A program made the position numbers and the translations under genes. DNA of 64,000 nt from Macrostomum hystrix (Eukaryota; Platyhelminthes; Macrostomidae): positions 1,530,001 to 1,594,000 of the forward strand of contig CATNEN010000026.1 in the NCBI GenBank assembly GCA_950097015.1, written 5' to 3'. The notes beneath the pieces are model-generated. The model saw nothing but the letters and a program-made list of their open reading frames with translations. It did not search any database and had not been told where the DNA came from. Every line of letters begins with the position of its first letter. The first letter of the stretch is position 1. Positions 23,801-35,929 of the stretch are shown piece after piece.

Positions 23801-25825
23801 CGGAGATCCCGAATCCTCTGCGGAGCCGATGAAATCCCCGCGGCACGAGAGGCTATCACCAAATTGTCTTGATGATAATTTCGGTAGGAAAATTTATTAA
23901 CTTGATCTCTTCACTATTCGATGATTTAATTAAGATAAATATAGAACTCATTTTATATTTACTGCTCGGTGCAGTACCTATTCGCAGCTTTAGGCATTGA
24001 ACAGCTAAATGCTGTGTACAGATATTCAGTCCATGGACTGGGGGGACGCCACACTCACCCAAATGTCTAATCCCAGCTAGTACAGGCACCCATTCTACAG
24101 CTGAGTGTGCTGAGCAATGGGGATTTTGATGTCTCGATCAGTGACATTAACTTCTTTTTTGCTAAGATTCGAACTCGCGACCTCTCGGTCTTTATTGCTA
24201 GCTTTTAGTGTTATAATCTACTCTGAAGAAATCGGCTGTGAAATGATTTAGAGTTCATTTTGAGAATCCCACTGGACCCGACTCATCAATTCCAGACTCA
24301 TTTGTTCCGTCTAATTTGGCTTTTGAATGCGAATGCTAAATCACTCTAGATTCCTGGCTGAATTGCAGTCTGGAGTGATTAACCTCTAGAATAGTTCTAG
24401 AATTTTCAGGACTCCATCAACTAGACCATCCATCTACTCAAATCTTCGGATCTGACAGAACCAATCATTTGGGACCTCTCTCTTCCGTCTGGCTTCAATC
24501 AAGCTTAATCTTTGTGTCCAATTCGCTTTTCTCATTTAATTTTCTTTTAGAATTAATCAAGCTTCGGAAATAGAAGTGTTTTCTTTCAAAAAACTTTTTT
24601 GAACAAGGGGAGAAATAAAATGGTGAGAGATTAGACAAAGAGAGAGGAGACAGGGAGAATATAATACAGGAGAGATGAGACGGGACAGAGATTAGACAAG
24701 AGGAGAGATGACACATGGACAGAGATGACACAGGGTAGAGATGAGACAGGGGAGAGTTGAGACAGGGGGGAGATGAGACAGGGGAGAGTTGAGACAGGGG
24801 GGAGATGAGTCAGGGAAGAGATGAGACAGGGGGGAGATGAGTCAGGGAAGAGATGAGACAGGGTAGAGATGAGACAGGGTAGAGATGAGACAGGGGGGAG
24901 ATGAGTCAGGGAAGAGATGAGACAGGGGGAGATGAGACAGGGGAGAGTTGAGACAGGGGGGAGATGAGACAGGGGAGAGATGAGACAGGGGGGAGATGAG
25001 TCAGGGAAGAGATGAGACAGGGTAGAGATGAGACAGGGGAGAGTTGAGACAGGGGGGAGATGAGTCAGGGAAGAGATGAGACAGGGTAGAGATGAGACAG
25101 GGGAGAGATGAGACAGGGGAGAGATGAGACAGAGGAGAGTTGATACAGGGAGAGATGAGTCAGGGGAGAGATGAGATGGGGGAAGATATGAGACAGGGGA
25201 GAGATGAGACGGGGGAAGATATGAGACAGGGGAGAGATGAGACGGGGAAAAGATGAGACAGTAGGGGCTGGAAGGGGCCAGGGCGCTGGATCGAGGATGA
25301 CCGCTAATCTGGCCCGCGGGCCAGAGTTTTGCTGAAACTGCATTAGAGAGACAGGAGAGAGCTACATGTTACTTTTCCAAAAACTTCTTTATATGTCGGA
25401 TGCAATTATATTCCTGAGGGTTCTTGAAACACACACACACACACAAACACTCAGGACGAGACGCCCACAGCTCGGCTGCCGCTGATTGGCTGCGAGATTG
25501 GCCAGCCGGACGGTCCCGAGGATCGGGAAGCGACGATGGACAAGAGGTACGTCTTCCGGCTGACCTGCGGCAGCCGCAGGTACTACTTTCGCACCGACTG
25601 TCGGACAAACTACGATAGGTGAGATCTAGTTCTTATTTTATCTACCAAAAGGATAGAGCTTAAAACTAGACACCCGAAACACATCCCCTTACATCATAAA
25701 GATGGTTCGATTTAATCAGCCGAGTAATATCGCCACGGCAACGATACGATGAAATACTCGACAAAGAACTCAGCCGGAATGAACATGAAAATAAGCCGTC
25801 AAACTCTATTTCATTAAGCAGTTAA
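20860..25825 (+). CDS. FARP: FARP-like DH-PH-PH RhoGEF half
   Basis: Rho-family guanine-nucleotide exchange part. Exons: 20860-20897 (ASLPDMHNAISQ), 21089-22438, 25455-25618 and 25702-25825, all phase-consistent, with stop TAA at 25823. DH domain: PYQLCLELFMTERSYQLEL starts it and EPLHRLLMAPAHRLLHYRLL is the conserved late helix. The first PH follows (RLLVCLTDDCLVYMAR to RRERRLWLTDL). After VCWRIEASLG comes a second PH: GHLLRKLRDSPGWQRLWVV, HFYKSYH, then across the splice DETPTARLPLIGCEIGQP, YVFRLTCGSRRYYFRTD and NYDRWFDLI. The double PH with GWQRLWVV and FYKS is the FARP1/2 arrangement. The last intron is only 83 nt. The first exon needs an upstream exon ending in phase 1 (such as a splice from 13551) or starts at the in-frame ATG at 20877. 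Confidence 0.85.
20915..21085. repeat. 33-bp repeat filling the intron before the DH exon
   Basis: Five copies of AATCCCACACCGTGAGACTC then CCCCATCCCCTCA. They occupy nearly the whole 191-nt intron (20898-21088) up to the acceptor AATCTCAG. Confidence 0.95.
22480..22660. repeat. Minisatellite, 32-bp unit (left part)
   Basis: Core GTACATTCAAGCAAAACTTA then CGTACATTCAAT. It is interrupted by the element at 22664-23232. Confidence 0.9.
22664..23232 (-). mobile_element. tRNA-headed SINE-like element, family 2, inserted in a minisatellite
   Basis: At its right end the minus strand reads GGGCGAGTGGGTCAGCGGCT (A box-like) then GCTAGTTCGATTCACCC (B box-like). A GC-rich body of about 430 bp follows, ending in GCAATTAAG. 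The same 32-bp array lies on both sides, and ACATTCAATGT borders both ends. Confidence 0.65.
23233..23365. repeat. Minisatellite, 32-bp unit (right part)
   Basis: Continuation of the array at 22480-22660, more degenerate. Confidence 0.85.
23995..24190 (-). mobile_element. SINE family 1, degenerate copy
   Basis: Contains AGTCCATGGACTGGGGGGAC, CCAGCTAGTACAGGCACCCA, CAGCTGAGTG and a head remnant (AAGATTCGAACTCGCGACC). Confidence 0.65.
24640..25335 (-). mobile_element. Degenerate hAT-type MITE carrying a minisatellite
   Basis: The right end in reverse reads AAACTCTGGCCCGCGGGCCA, like the terminus of the intact elements at 56009 and 59416. The interior (24660-25265) is a 16-bp array, GAGAGATGAGACAGGG, the complement of the array inside both intact elements. 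The left terminus was not found. Confidence 0.55.
25428..25446 (+). repeat. CA microsatellite before an acceptor
   Basis: (CA)n ends about 8 bases before the FARP acceptor at 25453-25454. Confidence 0.9.
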
Positions 25826-25884
25826 ATGTTTAATTATATGAATGCATCACTGATTGCGTTCTGAATTGTTTATTACGAGGAATT

Positions 25885-27970
25885 TAGAATTGAGTTGTCG
25901 CATTCTGATTCGTCAAATTCCAATTTGAGTTGTCGCATTCTGATTCATCAAATTCCTATTTGAGTTGTCGCATTCTGATTCATCAAATTCCTATTTGAGT
26001 TGTCGCATTCTGATTCATCAAATTCCAATTTGAGTTGTCGCATTCTGATTCGTCAAATTCCAATTTGAGTTGTCGCATTCTGATTCGTCAAATTCCAATT
26101 TGAGTTGTCGCATTCTGATTCGTCAAATTCCAATTTGAGTTGTCGCATTCTGATTCATCAAATTCCTATTTGAGTTGTCGCATTCTGATTCATCAAATTC
26201 CAATTTGAGTTGTCGCATTCTGATTCGTCAAATTCCAATTTGAGTTGTCGCATTCTGATTCGTCAAATTCCAATTTGAGTTGTCGCATTCTGATTCATCA
26301 AATTCCTATTTGAGTTGTCGCATTCTGATTCGTCAAATTCCAATTTGAGTTGTCGCATTCTGATTCATCAAATTCCAATTTGAGTTGTCGCATTCTGATT
26401 CATCAAATTCCTATTTGAGTTGTCGCATTCTGATTCATCAAATTCCAATTTGAGTTGTCGCATTCTGATTCATCAAATTCCAATTTGAGTTGTCGCATTC
26501 TGATTCGTCAAATTCCAATTTGAGTTGTCGCATTCTGATTCGTCAAATTCCAATTTGAGTTGTCGCATTCTGATTCGTCAAATTCCAATTTGAGTTGTCG
26601 CATTCTGATTCATCAAATTCCAATTTGAGTTGTCGCATTCTGATTCGTCAAATTCCAATTTGAGTTGTCGCATTCTGATTCGTCAAATTCCAATTTGAGT
26701 TGTCGCATTCTGATTCATCAAATTCCAATTTGAGTTGTCGCATTCTGATTCGTCAAATTCCAATTTGAGTTGTCGCATTCTGATTCGTCAAATTCCAATT
26801 TGAGTTGTCGCATTCTGATTCATCAAATTCCTATTTGAGTTGTCGCATTCTGATTCATCAAATTCCTATTTGAGTTGTCGCATTCTGATTCATCAAATTC
26901 CAATTTGAGTTGTCGCATTCTGATTCATCAAATTCCTATTTGAGTTGTCGCATTCTGATTCATCAAATTCCTATTTGAGTTGTCGCATTCTGATTCATCA
27001 AATTCCTATTTGAGTTGTCGCATTCTGATTCATCAAATTCCAATTTGAGTTGTCGCATTCTGATTCATCAAATTCCTATTTGAGTTGTCGCATTCTGATT
27101 CGTCAAATTCCAATTTGAGTTGTCGCATTCTGATTCATCAAATTCCAATTTGAGTTGTCGCATTCTGATTCATCAAATTCCTATTTGAGTTGTCGCATTC
27201 TGATTCATCAAATTCCTATTTGAGTTGTCGCATTCTGATTCATCAAATTCCAATTTGAGTTGTCGCATTCTGATTCATCAAATTCCAATTTGAGTTGTCG
27301 CATTCTGATTCGTCAAATTCCAATTTGAGTTGTCGCATTCTGATTCATCAAATTCCAATTTGAGTTGTCGCATTCTGATTCGTCAAATTCCAATTTGAGT
27401 TGTCGCATTCTGATTCATCAAATTCCAATTTGAGTTGTCGCATTCTGATTCGTCAAATTCCAATTTGAGTTGTCGCATTCTGATTCGTCAAATTCCAATT
27501 TGAGTTGTCGCATTCTGATTCATCAAATTCCAATTTGAGTTGTCGCATTCTGATTCATCAAATTCCAATTTGAGTTGTCGCATTCTGATTCGTCAAATTC
27601 CAATTTGAGTTGTCGCATTCTGATTCGTCAAATTCCAATTTGAGTTGTCGCATTCTGATTCATCAAATTCCTATTTGAGTTGTCGCATTCTGATTCATCA
27701 AATTCCAATTTGAGTTGTCGCATTCTGATTCATCAAATTCCAATTTGAGTTGTCGCATTCTGATTCGTCAAATTCCAATTTGAGTTGTCGCATTCTGATT
27801 CGTCAAATTCCAATTTGAGTTGTCGCATTCTGATTCGTCAAATTTCTATTTGAGTTGTCGCATTCTGATTCATCAAATTCCTATTTGAGTTGTCGCATTC
27901 TGATTCATCAAATTCCTATTTGAGTTGTCGCATTCTGATTCGTCAAATTTCTATTTGAGTTGTCGCATTG
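25885..27970. repeat. Minisatellite, 35-bp unit
   Basis: About 60 highly uniform copies with core TTGAGTTGTCGCATTCTGAT then TCATCAAATTCCAAT. Variants are limited to CAT/CGT and CCAAT/CCTAT. It starts about 60 bases after the FARP stop codon. Confidence 0.97.
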
Positions 27971-28849
27971 AACAATTCGTCAATTGCCTATAGTGTCGTT
28001 TTTTATTAGTAATACTTTTGCCTACTCAGCTACTCTTAGTAAAAACATGCGAACATTAGCGATGGAAAAATACAAATTGTATGACAACCGTCTCGAGACA
28101 GACTTTGATTTCTTCGCATTCCTGACAACAATATTCAAAAAACTGATTGCGAGTCTGTGTTCTTCCACTGTTGTCTCTCAGCCAGGCAAATCTATTTAAA
28201 TAAATAGAATGGGGATTTCACTTCAGTTTAAGCTGAAGGTGCATTTCAGTGTCGCAAATAAGCAATGAAGAAAAATTTCACCAGAGCATACAGCACTTCT
28301 TTTTAACAAAAACACGAAGAAATAAAAATCAATAATAAGGTGGCAAAAATGAGACTTCACAACGGAGTCTAGTCATCCGGGATATTTATTAATTATTGAA
28401 TACATATCGCCAAAATATAATGCAAGGCAAATCAATAGTTGGGCCGGATTTTGCTTTAAAATTGTTTTCACATTTTTCCATTTGCTTTCAGAACTGTTGG
28501 TACCATTGTTGTGCAAAGGACTGGGTGGGTTCGGGTTTGATTAGACTATTGTTATGAGTTTGCATCGAAAACAGGTATTACTACAGGAATAAGTTAATTT
28601 TCATTTGGGCCTTCGGGAATTTTTTAGGAAACAAGTGACACAGGACAGAATAAGGAAAACAAAAGGACTGACCAGCAGTACGCTAGTCTGGGCACTGGAG
28701 AGCAAAGGCAAATTTAATTTCGACATTCTATTTGCACATTCGTAACCCTTTAATACTCGCATATTTGAGAAACTGCATTCGTTCATTTAAAAAAAAGTAA
28801 ACAAAAGGTTGGTCTAAAATCTGAAACAGGTTTAAATATTGTGTTTTGA

Positions 28850-29410
28850 TAACAACTTGAGGATCTGGGAGTGTTCCGATCACATAATGAGGATCTGGGA
28901 GTGTTCCGATCCCAACTTAAGGATCTGGGAGTGTTCCGATTCCTACCTGAGGATCTGGGAGTGTTCCGATCCTAATCTGAGGATCTGGGAGTGTTCCGAT
29001 CACAACCTGAGGATCTGGGAGTGTTCCGATCCCAACTTGAGGATCTGGGAGTGTTCCGATCCCAACTTGAGGATCTGGGAGTGTTCTGATCCTAATCTGA
29101 GGATCTGGGAGTGTTCCGATCACAACCTGAGGATCTGGGAGTGTTCCGATCCCAACTTGAGGATCTGGGAGTGTTCCGATCCCAACTTGAGGATCTGGGA
29201 GTGTTCTGATCCTAATCTGAGGATCTGGGAGTGTTCCGATCACAACCTGAGGATCTGGGAGTGTTCCGATCCCAACCTGAGGATCTGGGAGTGTTCCGAT
29301 CCCAACTTGAGGATCTGGGAGTGTTCCGATCCCAACTTGAGGATCTGGGAGTGTTCTGATCCCAACTTGAGGATCTGGGAGTGTTTCGAACTCAAATTGA
29401 GGATCTGGGG
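28850..29410. repeat. Minisatellite, 30-bp unit
   Basis: Core GAGGATCTGGGAGTGTTCCG then ATCCCAACTT. It ends about 160 bases downstream of the NPLOC4 stop. The open frames are artefacts. Confidence 0.95.
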
Positions 29411-29568
29411 TCTAATTAAAAAAGAGAGGTAGCAGTATAAATGTGAGATCTCAGAAGGTAAAGATCCCATTAATAAATATTCCCAATTAATAACTGATGG
29501 CGCCCCCAATGTTAGGTTTAAGAAGAGAAAATTTCCATCGAAGAGCAATGCAAAACTGGCTTCCGGGG

Positions 29569-32500
29569 TCACTGCGGCAGTCCGCAGATCTCGCAGGCCG
29601 CATTCTCGCCGCCGCCGGAATTATGAAAAGTGCAGTGCCGACACTGCCAGCCGGCACCTGATTGGCTGAACGCCACTGCCCGGACCACCTCCCAGCTGGG
29701 GCAGGTGGCCGCCACGGCTTCGGCCGCGGCCGAGTCACCTTTGGTCACGTGAGCAAGGAGTTCGCGCAGCTTTTCCGGCGGGAAAGCGATCACAGGATCA
29801 GTGAGCAGGTGGAGCAGCAGGTGAAAGTCGGACAGGACCGCCGCCAGGCCTCGCCCGGCAACGGTTTCTAGGGCGTCGCGAAGGCCAGCGGCGGGGGTCT
29901 CGCCGCTGATGCCTGCTCGATTCTCTATTGGGAATTGGGAGGCCGGCTGGAATGAGCACTCGTGCTCAGAAGTGTCCTTAGCGAAGCCGACCGGCATGTC
30001 GATGAGCAGGAAGTCAACAGGAAGCGGTCTGCGGTCGACGATTTTTGATTCCGAGATGAGTAAATATCCCACTTAATTCTGCCCTTCCGCTTTACCCTAA
30101 ATCCCAAGCTTCTTATCTACTAAAAGCTGCCGAATCTACTCCGAGCTTCTCAATCTATGCCAAGTTTCTCAATAAAAACCGAGCTTCTTAAACTACTCGA
30201 AGTTTGGTTGAGCTGTGGTTGAGCTGCGCCTAATATAATTATTAAGGTAAAATTGAAGAAATTCGCGTCAGGGTGTCCATAGTGGCCTATTTCCTCCTGT
30301 TGTAGCCCTTGAAGGTCCAGCGAATCCGTCTAGATAAAGGAAGGTGACCACCGAAGACGGAGATGATGCAGGCACATTCGGGTGACATGCTGATAAAGTT
30401 TGAAGGCCTGGCAAGGCCGCACTGAGGCGCAGTGCTAATTCGTGTATAGGGGTGTATGAAATACACTAGCGCTTATTGGAATAATCAGACCTTCGGCCAG
30501 AACCATTGAATATCTCGACGGTCTGAAGGGCTGGCGACTTGATTATTTTGCCAAAATTTTGCCAAAACTGGCAAAATTGTTTCAGAAGATGCGCAACAAA
30601 AAGTTGACCCGTGTTCTTGAGTTTCGCGTGCTTTCATTCCTCCGTTGGGGTGCAGCACAAAAAATTGTCAGGGGGAAATCCCCCTTCGTTGTTCTACTGT
30701 TAATTTACTTCAAGCTTTCCTATGTACCCAAGCTACTTTCAATAGGTACGCCAATAATCACGATCCAATCGAAGCCAACCAAATTATCAGGTAGTTAATC
30801 ATCACCTGGCCAATCGCTTCATCCTGTTGCCGTATTCGTTGGTGCCGCTGTAAAACACATCGGGCGCAAATTGGCCATCTTTTGTTCTCTCGCGGCACCA
30901 GGCCAGCTCCGGCGCGTCAAATGTAGGCACAAGAATCTCGTCCCTAACCAGAGCCATGCCCTGATTAGACAGCTGATAAGCTGTTGGCGAAATCTGATTG
31001 GTCTGATCGCCTGTTAGGACGCAGGTGACAAATTTTGAGCCGAAACGGCCGCCCTCAGCTTTGGCGCATTGATTCGGATGCTGAACCTGCAGATTGCCGG
31101 CTGTGATGGCCTCCTCGGCGCTTAGAAAAAATGTGTCGCCAGTGCCGCGAAAGTGGCGCACCTGAGAATTGTTTTTGGCAAAATAAATCACAATAATGTT
31201 TTTTTATTTAACGCAAATTATAAGACGACAGAATGTACTTTTAGAAGCAACAATACGAATGCACTTTTTGCGTTGGTTTAAATTTTATTTCTGAGTTAGT
31301 GTACGATCGTACTTTTCGATGAACTTCTATTGTACTTTTGACTTGGGACGAATGTAATCTTAGGGTTTCGGCGATTGTACTTTTAGAGTTAAGTCATCGT
31401 ACCACCTCTAAATAGTACGTACTATTTAGAGTTGGTACGATTGTACTCTTAGGGTTTAGGCGATTGTACTTTTAGAGTTAGACGAATGTACTTTTTGAGT
31501 TGGGACGAATACAAGCTTGTATAATCTTTGTGTATAAGCGATTGTACTTTTAGAGTTAGGTCACTGTACTATTTGCAGTTGGTACGATTGTACTCTTAGG
31601 GTTTAGGCGATTGTACTTTTAGAGTTGAACGAATATACTTTTCGAGTTTGGACGAATGTACTCTTAGGTATAAACGAGTGTACTTTTAGAGTTAGTACGA
31701 CTGCACTCTTAGGATTTAGTCGATTGCACTCTTAGGGTTTTTAGCGATTATACTTTTAGAGTTGGCCGATTCTACATTTATAGTTGGGTAAATGTACTTT
31801 CAGGAGCTTAGGCGATCGCAATTTTGTGTTCGGGCGATTGAACTTTTAGCGTCATTGCATATGTATTTTTATATAGTTTATACTGCTTTTAGATTTAGGG
31901 CGGGTGTAGTACTCGTAGAGTCAGAATGAGATCTCACCTTTCCGGACTCTTCAGAAGGCAGCAGATCAGTGAACACCCAGCCAACCAGTTGCATGCCCAG
32001 CATATCTAACAGGGCGTCCAAAGCAGGCTTGGCCGGATCTTCCGTTGCCAGCGAGACCCGATGCTTGTGACACTCCTGAGGCGGCTCGTAGATGGCTGCC
32101 ACCACGGCTTTGATGCCCAGCGACACTCCGGCGTGTTTTTCGTATCGTCCAACTAAATAGCCAATGCGCTGGTGACCAGTCCTACGCCAGAAATTAACAA
32201 ACCTATCCACAATTGACGGGTGCTCAAATTGCAAATAGTCCACATGCCTGTAGCCTTGCTGTTCCAGGGTTAGCGGATCCGGCATGCAGGCGCTGCAGAT
32301 GCCGGCTGAGTCGTGATTGCGACAGCCGGGCTTCTTACGGGCGCTGACGTTGGCGAGCGCTCCGCCGTACTTCTCAGCCTGGTGTTTTAAGAGAGAATGA
32401 ATAGAAATGACACCTGACCCACTGTGTACAGCTGTTCAGTCCATGGACTGGGAAGCCACACCTACTCAAATTAAGTATCTTCGAGAGGTTTATGGGCACA

Positions 32501-34983
32501 AGTCGGCGCCATTTCTAGGCCAACAGACTGGACTATTTGTAGGCCAATAGACTGGACTATTTGTAGGCCAATAGACTGGACTATTTCTAGGCCAATAGAC
32601 TGGACTATTTCTAGGCCAATAGACTAGACTATTTCTATGCCAATAGACTGGACTATTTCTAGGCCAATAGACTGGACTATTTCTAGGCCAATAGACTGGA
32701 CTATTTCTAGGCCAATAGACTGGACTATTTGTAGGCCAATAGACTGGACTATTTGTAGATCAATAGACTGGACTATTTCTAGGCCAATAGACTGGACTAT
32801 TTGTAGATCAATAGACTGGACTATTTGTAGATCAATAGACTGGACTATTTGTAGGCCAATAGACTGGACTATTTGTAGATCAATAGACTGGACTATTTCT
32901 AGGCCAATAGACTGGACTATTTGTAGGCCAATAGACTGGACTATTTGTAGATCAATAGACTGGACTCTTTGTAGGCCAATAGACTGGACTATTTGTAGGC
33001 CAATAGACTGGACTATTTGTAGACCAATAGACTGGACTATTTGTAGACCAATAGACTGGACTATTTGTAGGCCAATAGACTGGACTATTTGTAGGCCAAT
33101 AGACTGGACTATTTCTAGGCCAATAGACTGGACTATTTGTAGGTCAATAGACTGGACTATTTGTAGGCCAATAGACTGGACTATTTGTAGATCAATAGAC
33201 TGGACTATTTCTAGGCCAATAGACTGGACTATTTGTAGATCAATAGACTGGACTATTTCTAGGCCAATAGACTGGACTATTTCTAGGCCAATAGACTGGA
33301 CTATTTCTAGGCCAATAGACTGGACTATTTCTAGGCCAATAGACTGGACTATATCTAGGCCAATAGACTGGACTATTTCTAGGCCAATAGACTGGACTAT
33401 TTCTAGGCCAATAGACTGGACTATTTGTAGGCCAATAGACTGGACTATTTGTAGGCCAATAGACTGGACTATATCTAGGCCAATAGACTGGACTATTTCT
33501 AGGCCAATAGACTGGACTATTTCTAGGCCAATAGACTGGACTATTTGTAGGCCAATAGACTGGACTATTTGTAGGCCAATAGACTGGACTATTTGTAGAT
33601 CAATAGACTGGACTATTTGTAGGCCAATAGACTGGACTATTTGTAGATCAATAGACTGGACTCTTTGTAGGCCAATAGACTGGACTATTTGTAGGCCAAT
33701 AGACTGGACTATTTGTAGATCAATAGACTGGACTATTTGTAGACCAATAGACTGGACTATTTGTAGATCAATAGACTGGACTCTTTGTAGGCCAATAGAC
33801 TGGACTATTTGTAGGCCAATAGACTGGACTATTTGTAGATCAATAGACTGGACTATTTGTAGACCAATAGACTGGACTATTTGTAGATCAATAGACTGGA
33901 CTATTTGTAGGCCAATAGACTGGACTATTTGTAGGCCAATAGACTGGACTATTTCTAGGCCAATAGACTGGACTATTTGTAGATCAATAGACTGGACTAT
34001 TTCTAGGCCAATAGACTGGACTATTTGTAGATCAATAGACTGGACTATTTCTAGGCCAATAGACTGGACTATTTCTAGGCCAATAGACTGGACTATTTGT
34101 AGGCCAATAGACTGGACTATTTCTAGGCCAATAGACTGGACTATTTCTAGGCCAATAGACTGGACTATTTCTAGGCCAATAGACTGGACTATTTCTAGGC
34201 CAATAGACTGGACTATTTCTAGGCCAATAGACTGGACTATATCTAGGCCAATAGACTGGACTATTTCTAGGCCAATAGACTGGACTATTTCTAGGCCAAT
34301 AGACTGGACTATTTCTAGGCCAATAGACTGGACAAGTTGTGAACCATTTGAAGGCTGAACCAAAAGAAATATTAATTTGAAGGCCACTAAATGCGGTCAG
34401 TTGACGACCCAATTTTAGACGGATTGATGACTAGGACATGCTTATAGCTCACCTGAATCTTTCTAAGATAGGCGTGAAAGGGCAAATATTTGACTGGCGG
34501 ATCCAAGCTAGCCAGGTATTCAGCATCGTAGGGCTCCAACGGGGCGCAGTGCAGACAGCCGGCGCCGTCGGAGTGGCGACACATCTTCGGATCTCGCTTG
34601 CGCAATATGCGACCATCTTCGCTATCTAATTCAATATCTAGAGCGTCGTCTGCTAAGACTGAGGGGCGAGCTGCCGCTACTGTTAAAGAGGCTGCTGTAT
34701 TAGACATGCCGGCGCCATCCGAGTAAGACAAAGACTCGCCGACTGATTCGCTAGGGCGAACGAATAGAGAATCGCCGTGTTTTATACCGACGCTGGCAAC
34801 TGATTGGGTGCGACTGCGGGCTAGAGTCTGCTGGTGACCGTTCGGCTGGCGTCGATTCAATTGAAATGCCGTCTCGGGCAAGCCGAGCATTTCGGCAGCG
34901 CGAGTGTAAATTGAAGCCAGCTTGTCTGTCTCGCCTACCTCCAATCTTTGGGTGCCCTTTGGCGTACGCAGTGAAATGAGCAT
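29569..34983 (-). CDS. NPLOC4: NPLOC4 (NPL4), p97/VCP ubiquitin cofactor
   Basis: Complete in four coding exons: 34453-34983, 31938-32378, 30806-31161 and 29569-30028 (phases 0, 0, 2). Total 595 residues; human NPLOC4 has 608. With UFD1 it recruits polyubiquitinated substrates to the p97/VCP ATPase in ER-associated degradation. In order: N-terminal ubiquitin-like domain (MLISLRTPKGTQRLEV, IKHGDSLFV); zf-NPL4 region (RDPKMCRH, CLHCAPLEPYD, FHAYLRKIQ, CRNHDSAGICSAC); the MPN-like NPL4 domain (YRHVDYLQFEH, FWRRTGHQRIGYLVGRYE, VAAIYEPPQ, GWVFTDLLP, FFLSAEEAITAGN, GSKFVTCV, NQGMALVRDE, PDVFY); LPVDFLLIDMPVGF, FPIENR and LSDFHLLLHLLT; and a C-terminal NZF finger (CRHCTFHN, CEICGLPQ). An acceptor lies 6 bases before the ATG. 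Introns hold a TTAA-type element, a degenerate array and the 24-bp array. Confidence 0.96.
30215..30699 (-). mobile_element. TTAA-type TIR element, copy 2, 3'-truncated
   Basis: The right boundary CTACTG is followed by TTAA (30700). The minus-strand body matches copies 1 and 3. The distal end is lost near 30215. It lies in the last intron of NPLOC4. Confidence 0.7.
31240..31840. repeat. Degenerate tandem repeat, about 24 bp
   Basis: Diverged copies of GCGATTGTACTTTTAGAGTT with GACGAATGTAC variants, in an NPLOC4 intron. Confidence 0.75.
32405..32475 (-). mobile_element. SINE family 1 fragment
   Basis: GTGTACAGCTGTTCAGTCCA then TGGACTGGGAAGCCACACC, just before the 24-bp array. Confidence 0.6.
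32520..34335. repeat. Minisatellite, 24-bp unit
   Basis: About 75 copies of AGACTGGACTATTTCTAGGC then CAAT, in the first coding intron of NPLOC4. Because 24 is a multiple of three, frames of over 570 codons stay open on both strands. They are artefacts. Confidence 0.97.
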
Positions 34984-35044
34984 GATTGGCTGCAAAGTGG
35001 AATACAATGTTATTTGCAATTGAGCTAAACTAGTGTTCTTATAA

Positions 35045-35925
35045 TGGAAACTGAGGAGAGTGACAGTCTCTGCTAACTGAAGATCTGGGAGAGTGACAGA
35101 CTCTGCAAACTGAGGATCTGGGAGAGTGACAGACTCTGCTAACTGAAGATCTGGGAGAGTGACAGACTCTGCAAACTGAGGATCTGGGAGAGTGACAGAC
35201 TCTGCTAACTGAAGATCTGGGAGAGTGACAGACTCTGCTAACTGAAGATCTGGGAGAGTGACAGACTCTGCTAACTGAAGATCTGGGAGAGTGACAGACT
35301 CTGCTAACTGAAGATCTGGGAGAGTGACAGACTCTGCTAACTGAAGATCTGGGAGAGTGACAGACTCTGCTAACTGAAGATCTGGGAGAGTGACAGACTC
35401 TGCTAACTGAAGATCTGGGAGAGTGACAGACTCTGCAAACTGAGGATCTGGGAGAGTGACAGTCTCTGCTAACTGAAGATCTGGGAGAGTGACAGACTCT
35501 GCTAACTGAAGATCTGGGAGAGTGACAGACTCTGCTAACTGAAGATCTGGGAGAGTGACAGTCTCTGCAAACTGAAGATCTGGGAGAGTGACAGACTCTG
35601 CTAACTGAAGATCTGGGAGAGTGACAGACTCTGCAAACTGAGGATCTGGGAGAGTGACAGACTCTGCTAACTGAAGATCTGGGAGAGTGACAGACTCTGC
35701 TAACTGAAGATCTGGGAGTGTGACAGTCTCTGCAAACTGAGGATCTGGGAGTGTGACAGTCTCTGCAAACTGAAGATCTGGGAGAGTGACAGACTCTGCT
35801 AACTGAAGATCTGGGAGAGTGACAGACTCTGCAAACTGAGGATCTGGGAGAGTGACAGACTCTGCTAACTGAGGATCTGGGAGTGTGACAGTCTCTGCAA
35901 ACTGAGGATCTGGGAGGGTGCGTGT
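35045..35925. repeat. Minisatellite, 33-bp unit
   Basis: Core CTGGGAGAGTGACAGACTCT then GCTAACTGAAGAT. It starts about 55 bases upstream of the NPLOC4 first-exon acceptor. The 33-bp unit leaves minus-strand frames open into the gene. Confidence 0.95.
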
Positions 35926-35929
35926 AAGC

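Noticed and set aside
25885-27970. CRISPR-like array of direct repeats
   Set aside because: Units follow each other without unique spacers; a eukaryotic minisatellite.
27984-28199. 71-codon frame after the 35-bp array
   Set aside because: No recognisable domain, AT-rich composition and no splice support; the FARP frame already ends at 25825.
28513-28560. Possible last FARP exon after TTTGCTTTCAG
   Set aside because: In the required phase it gives a short unrelated tail, whereas the exon at 25702 restores the PH-domain tryptophan (NYDRW).
32624-34387. Open frames of over 570 codons on both strands with 8-residue repeats
   Set aside because: The 24-bp minisatellite unit is a multiple of three and lacks stops in these frames; there is no splice or homology support and it lies in an NPLOC4 intron.
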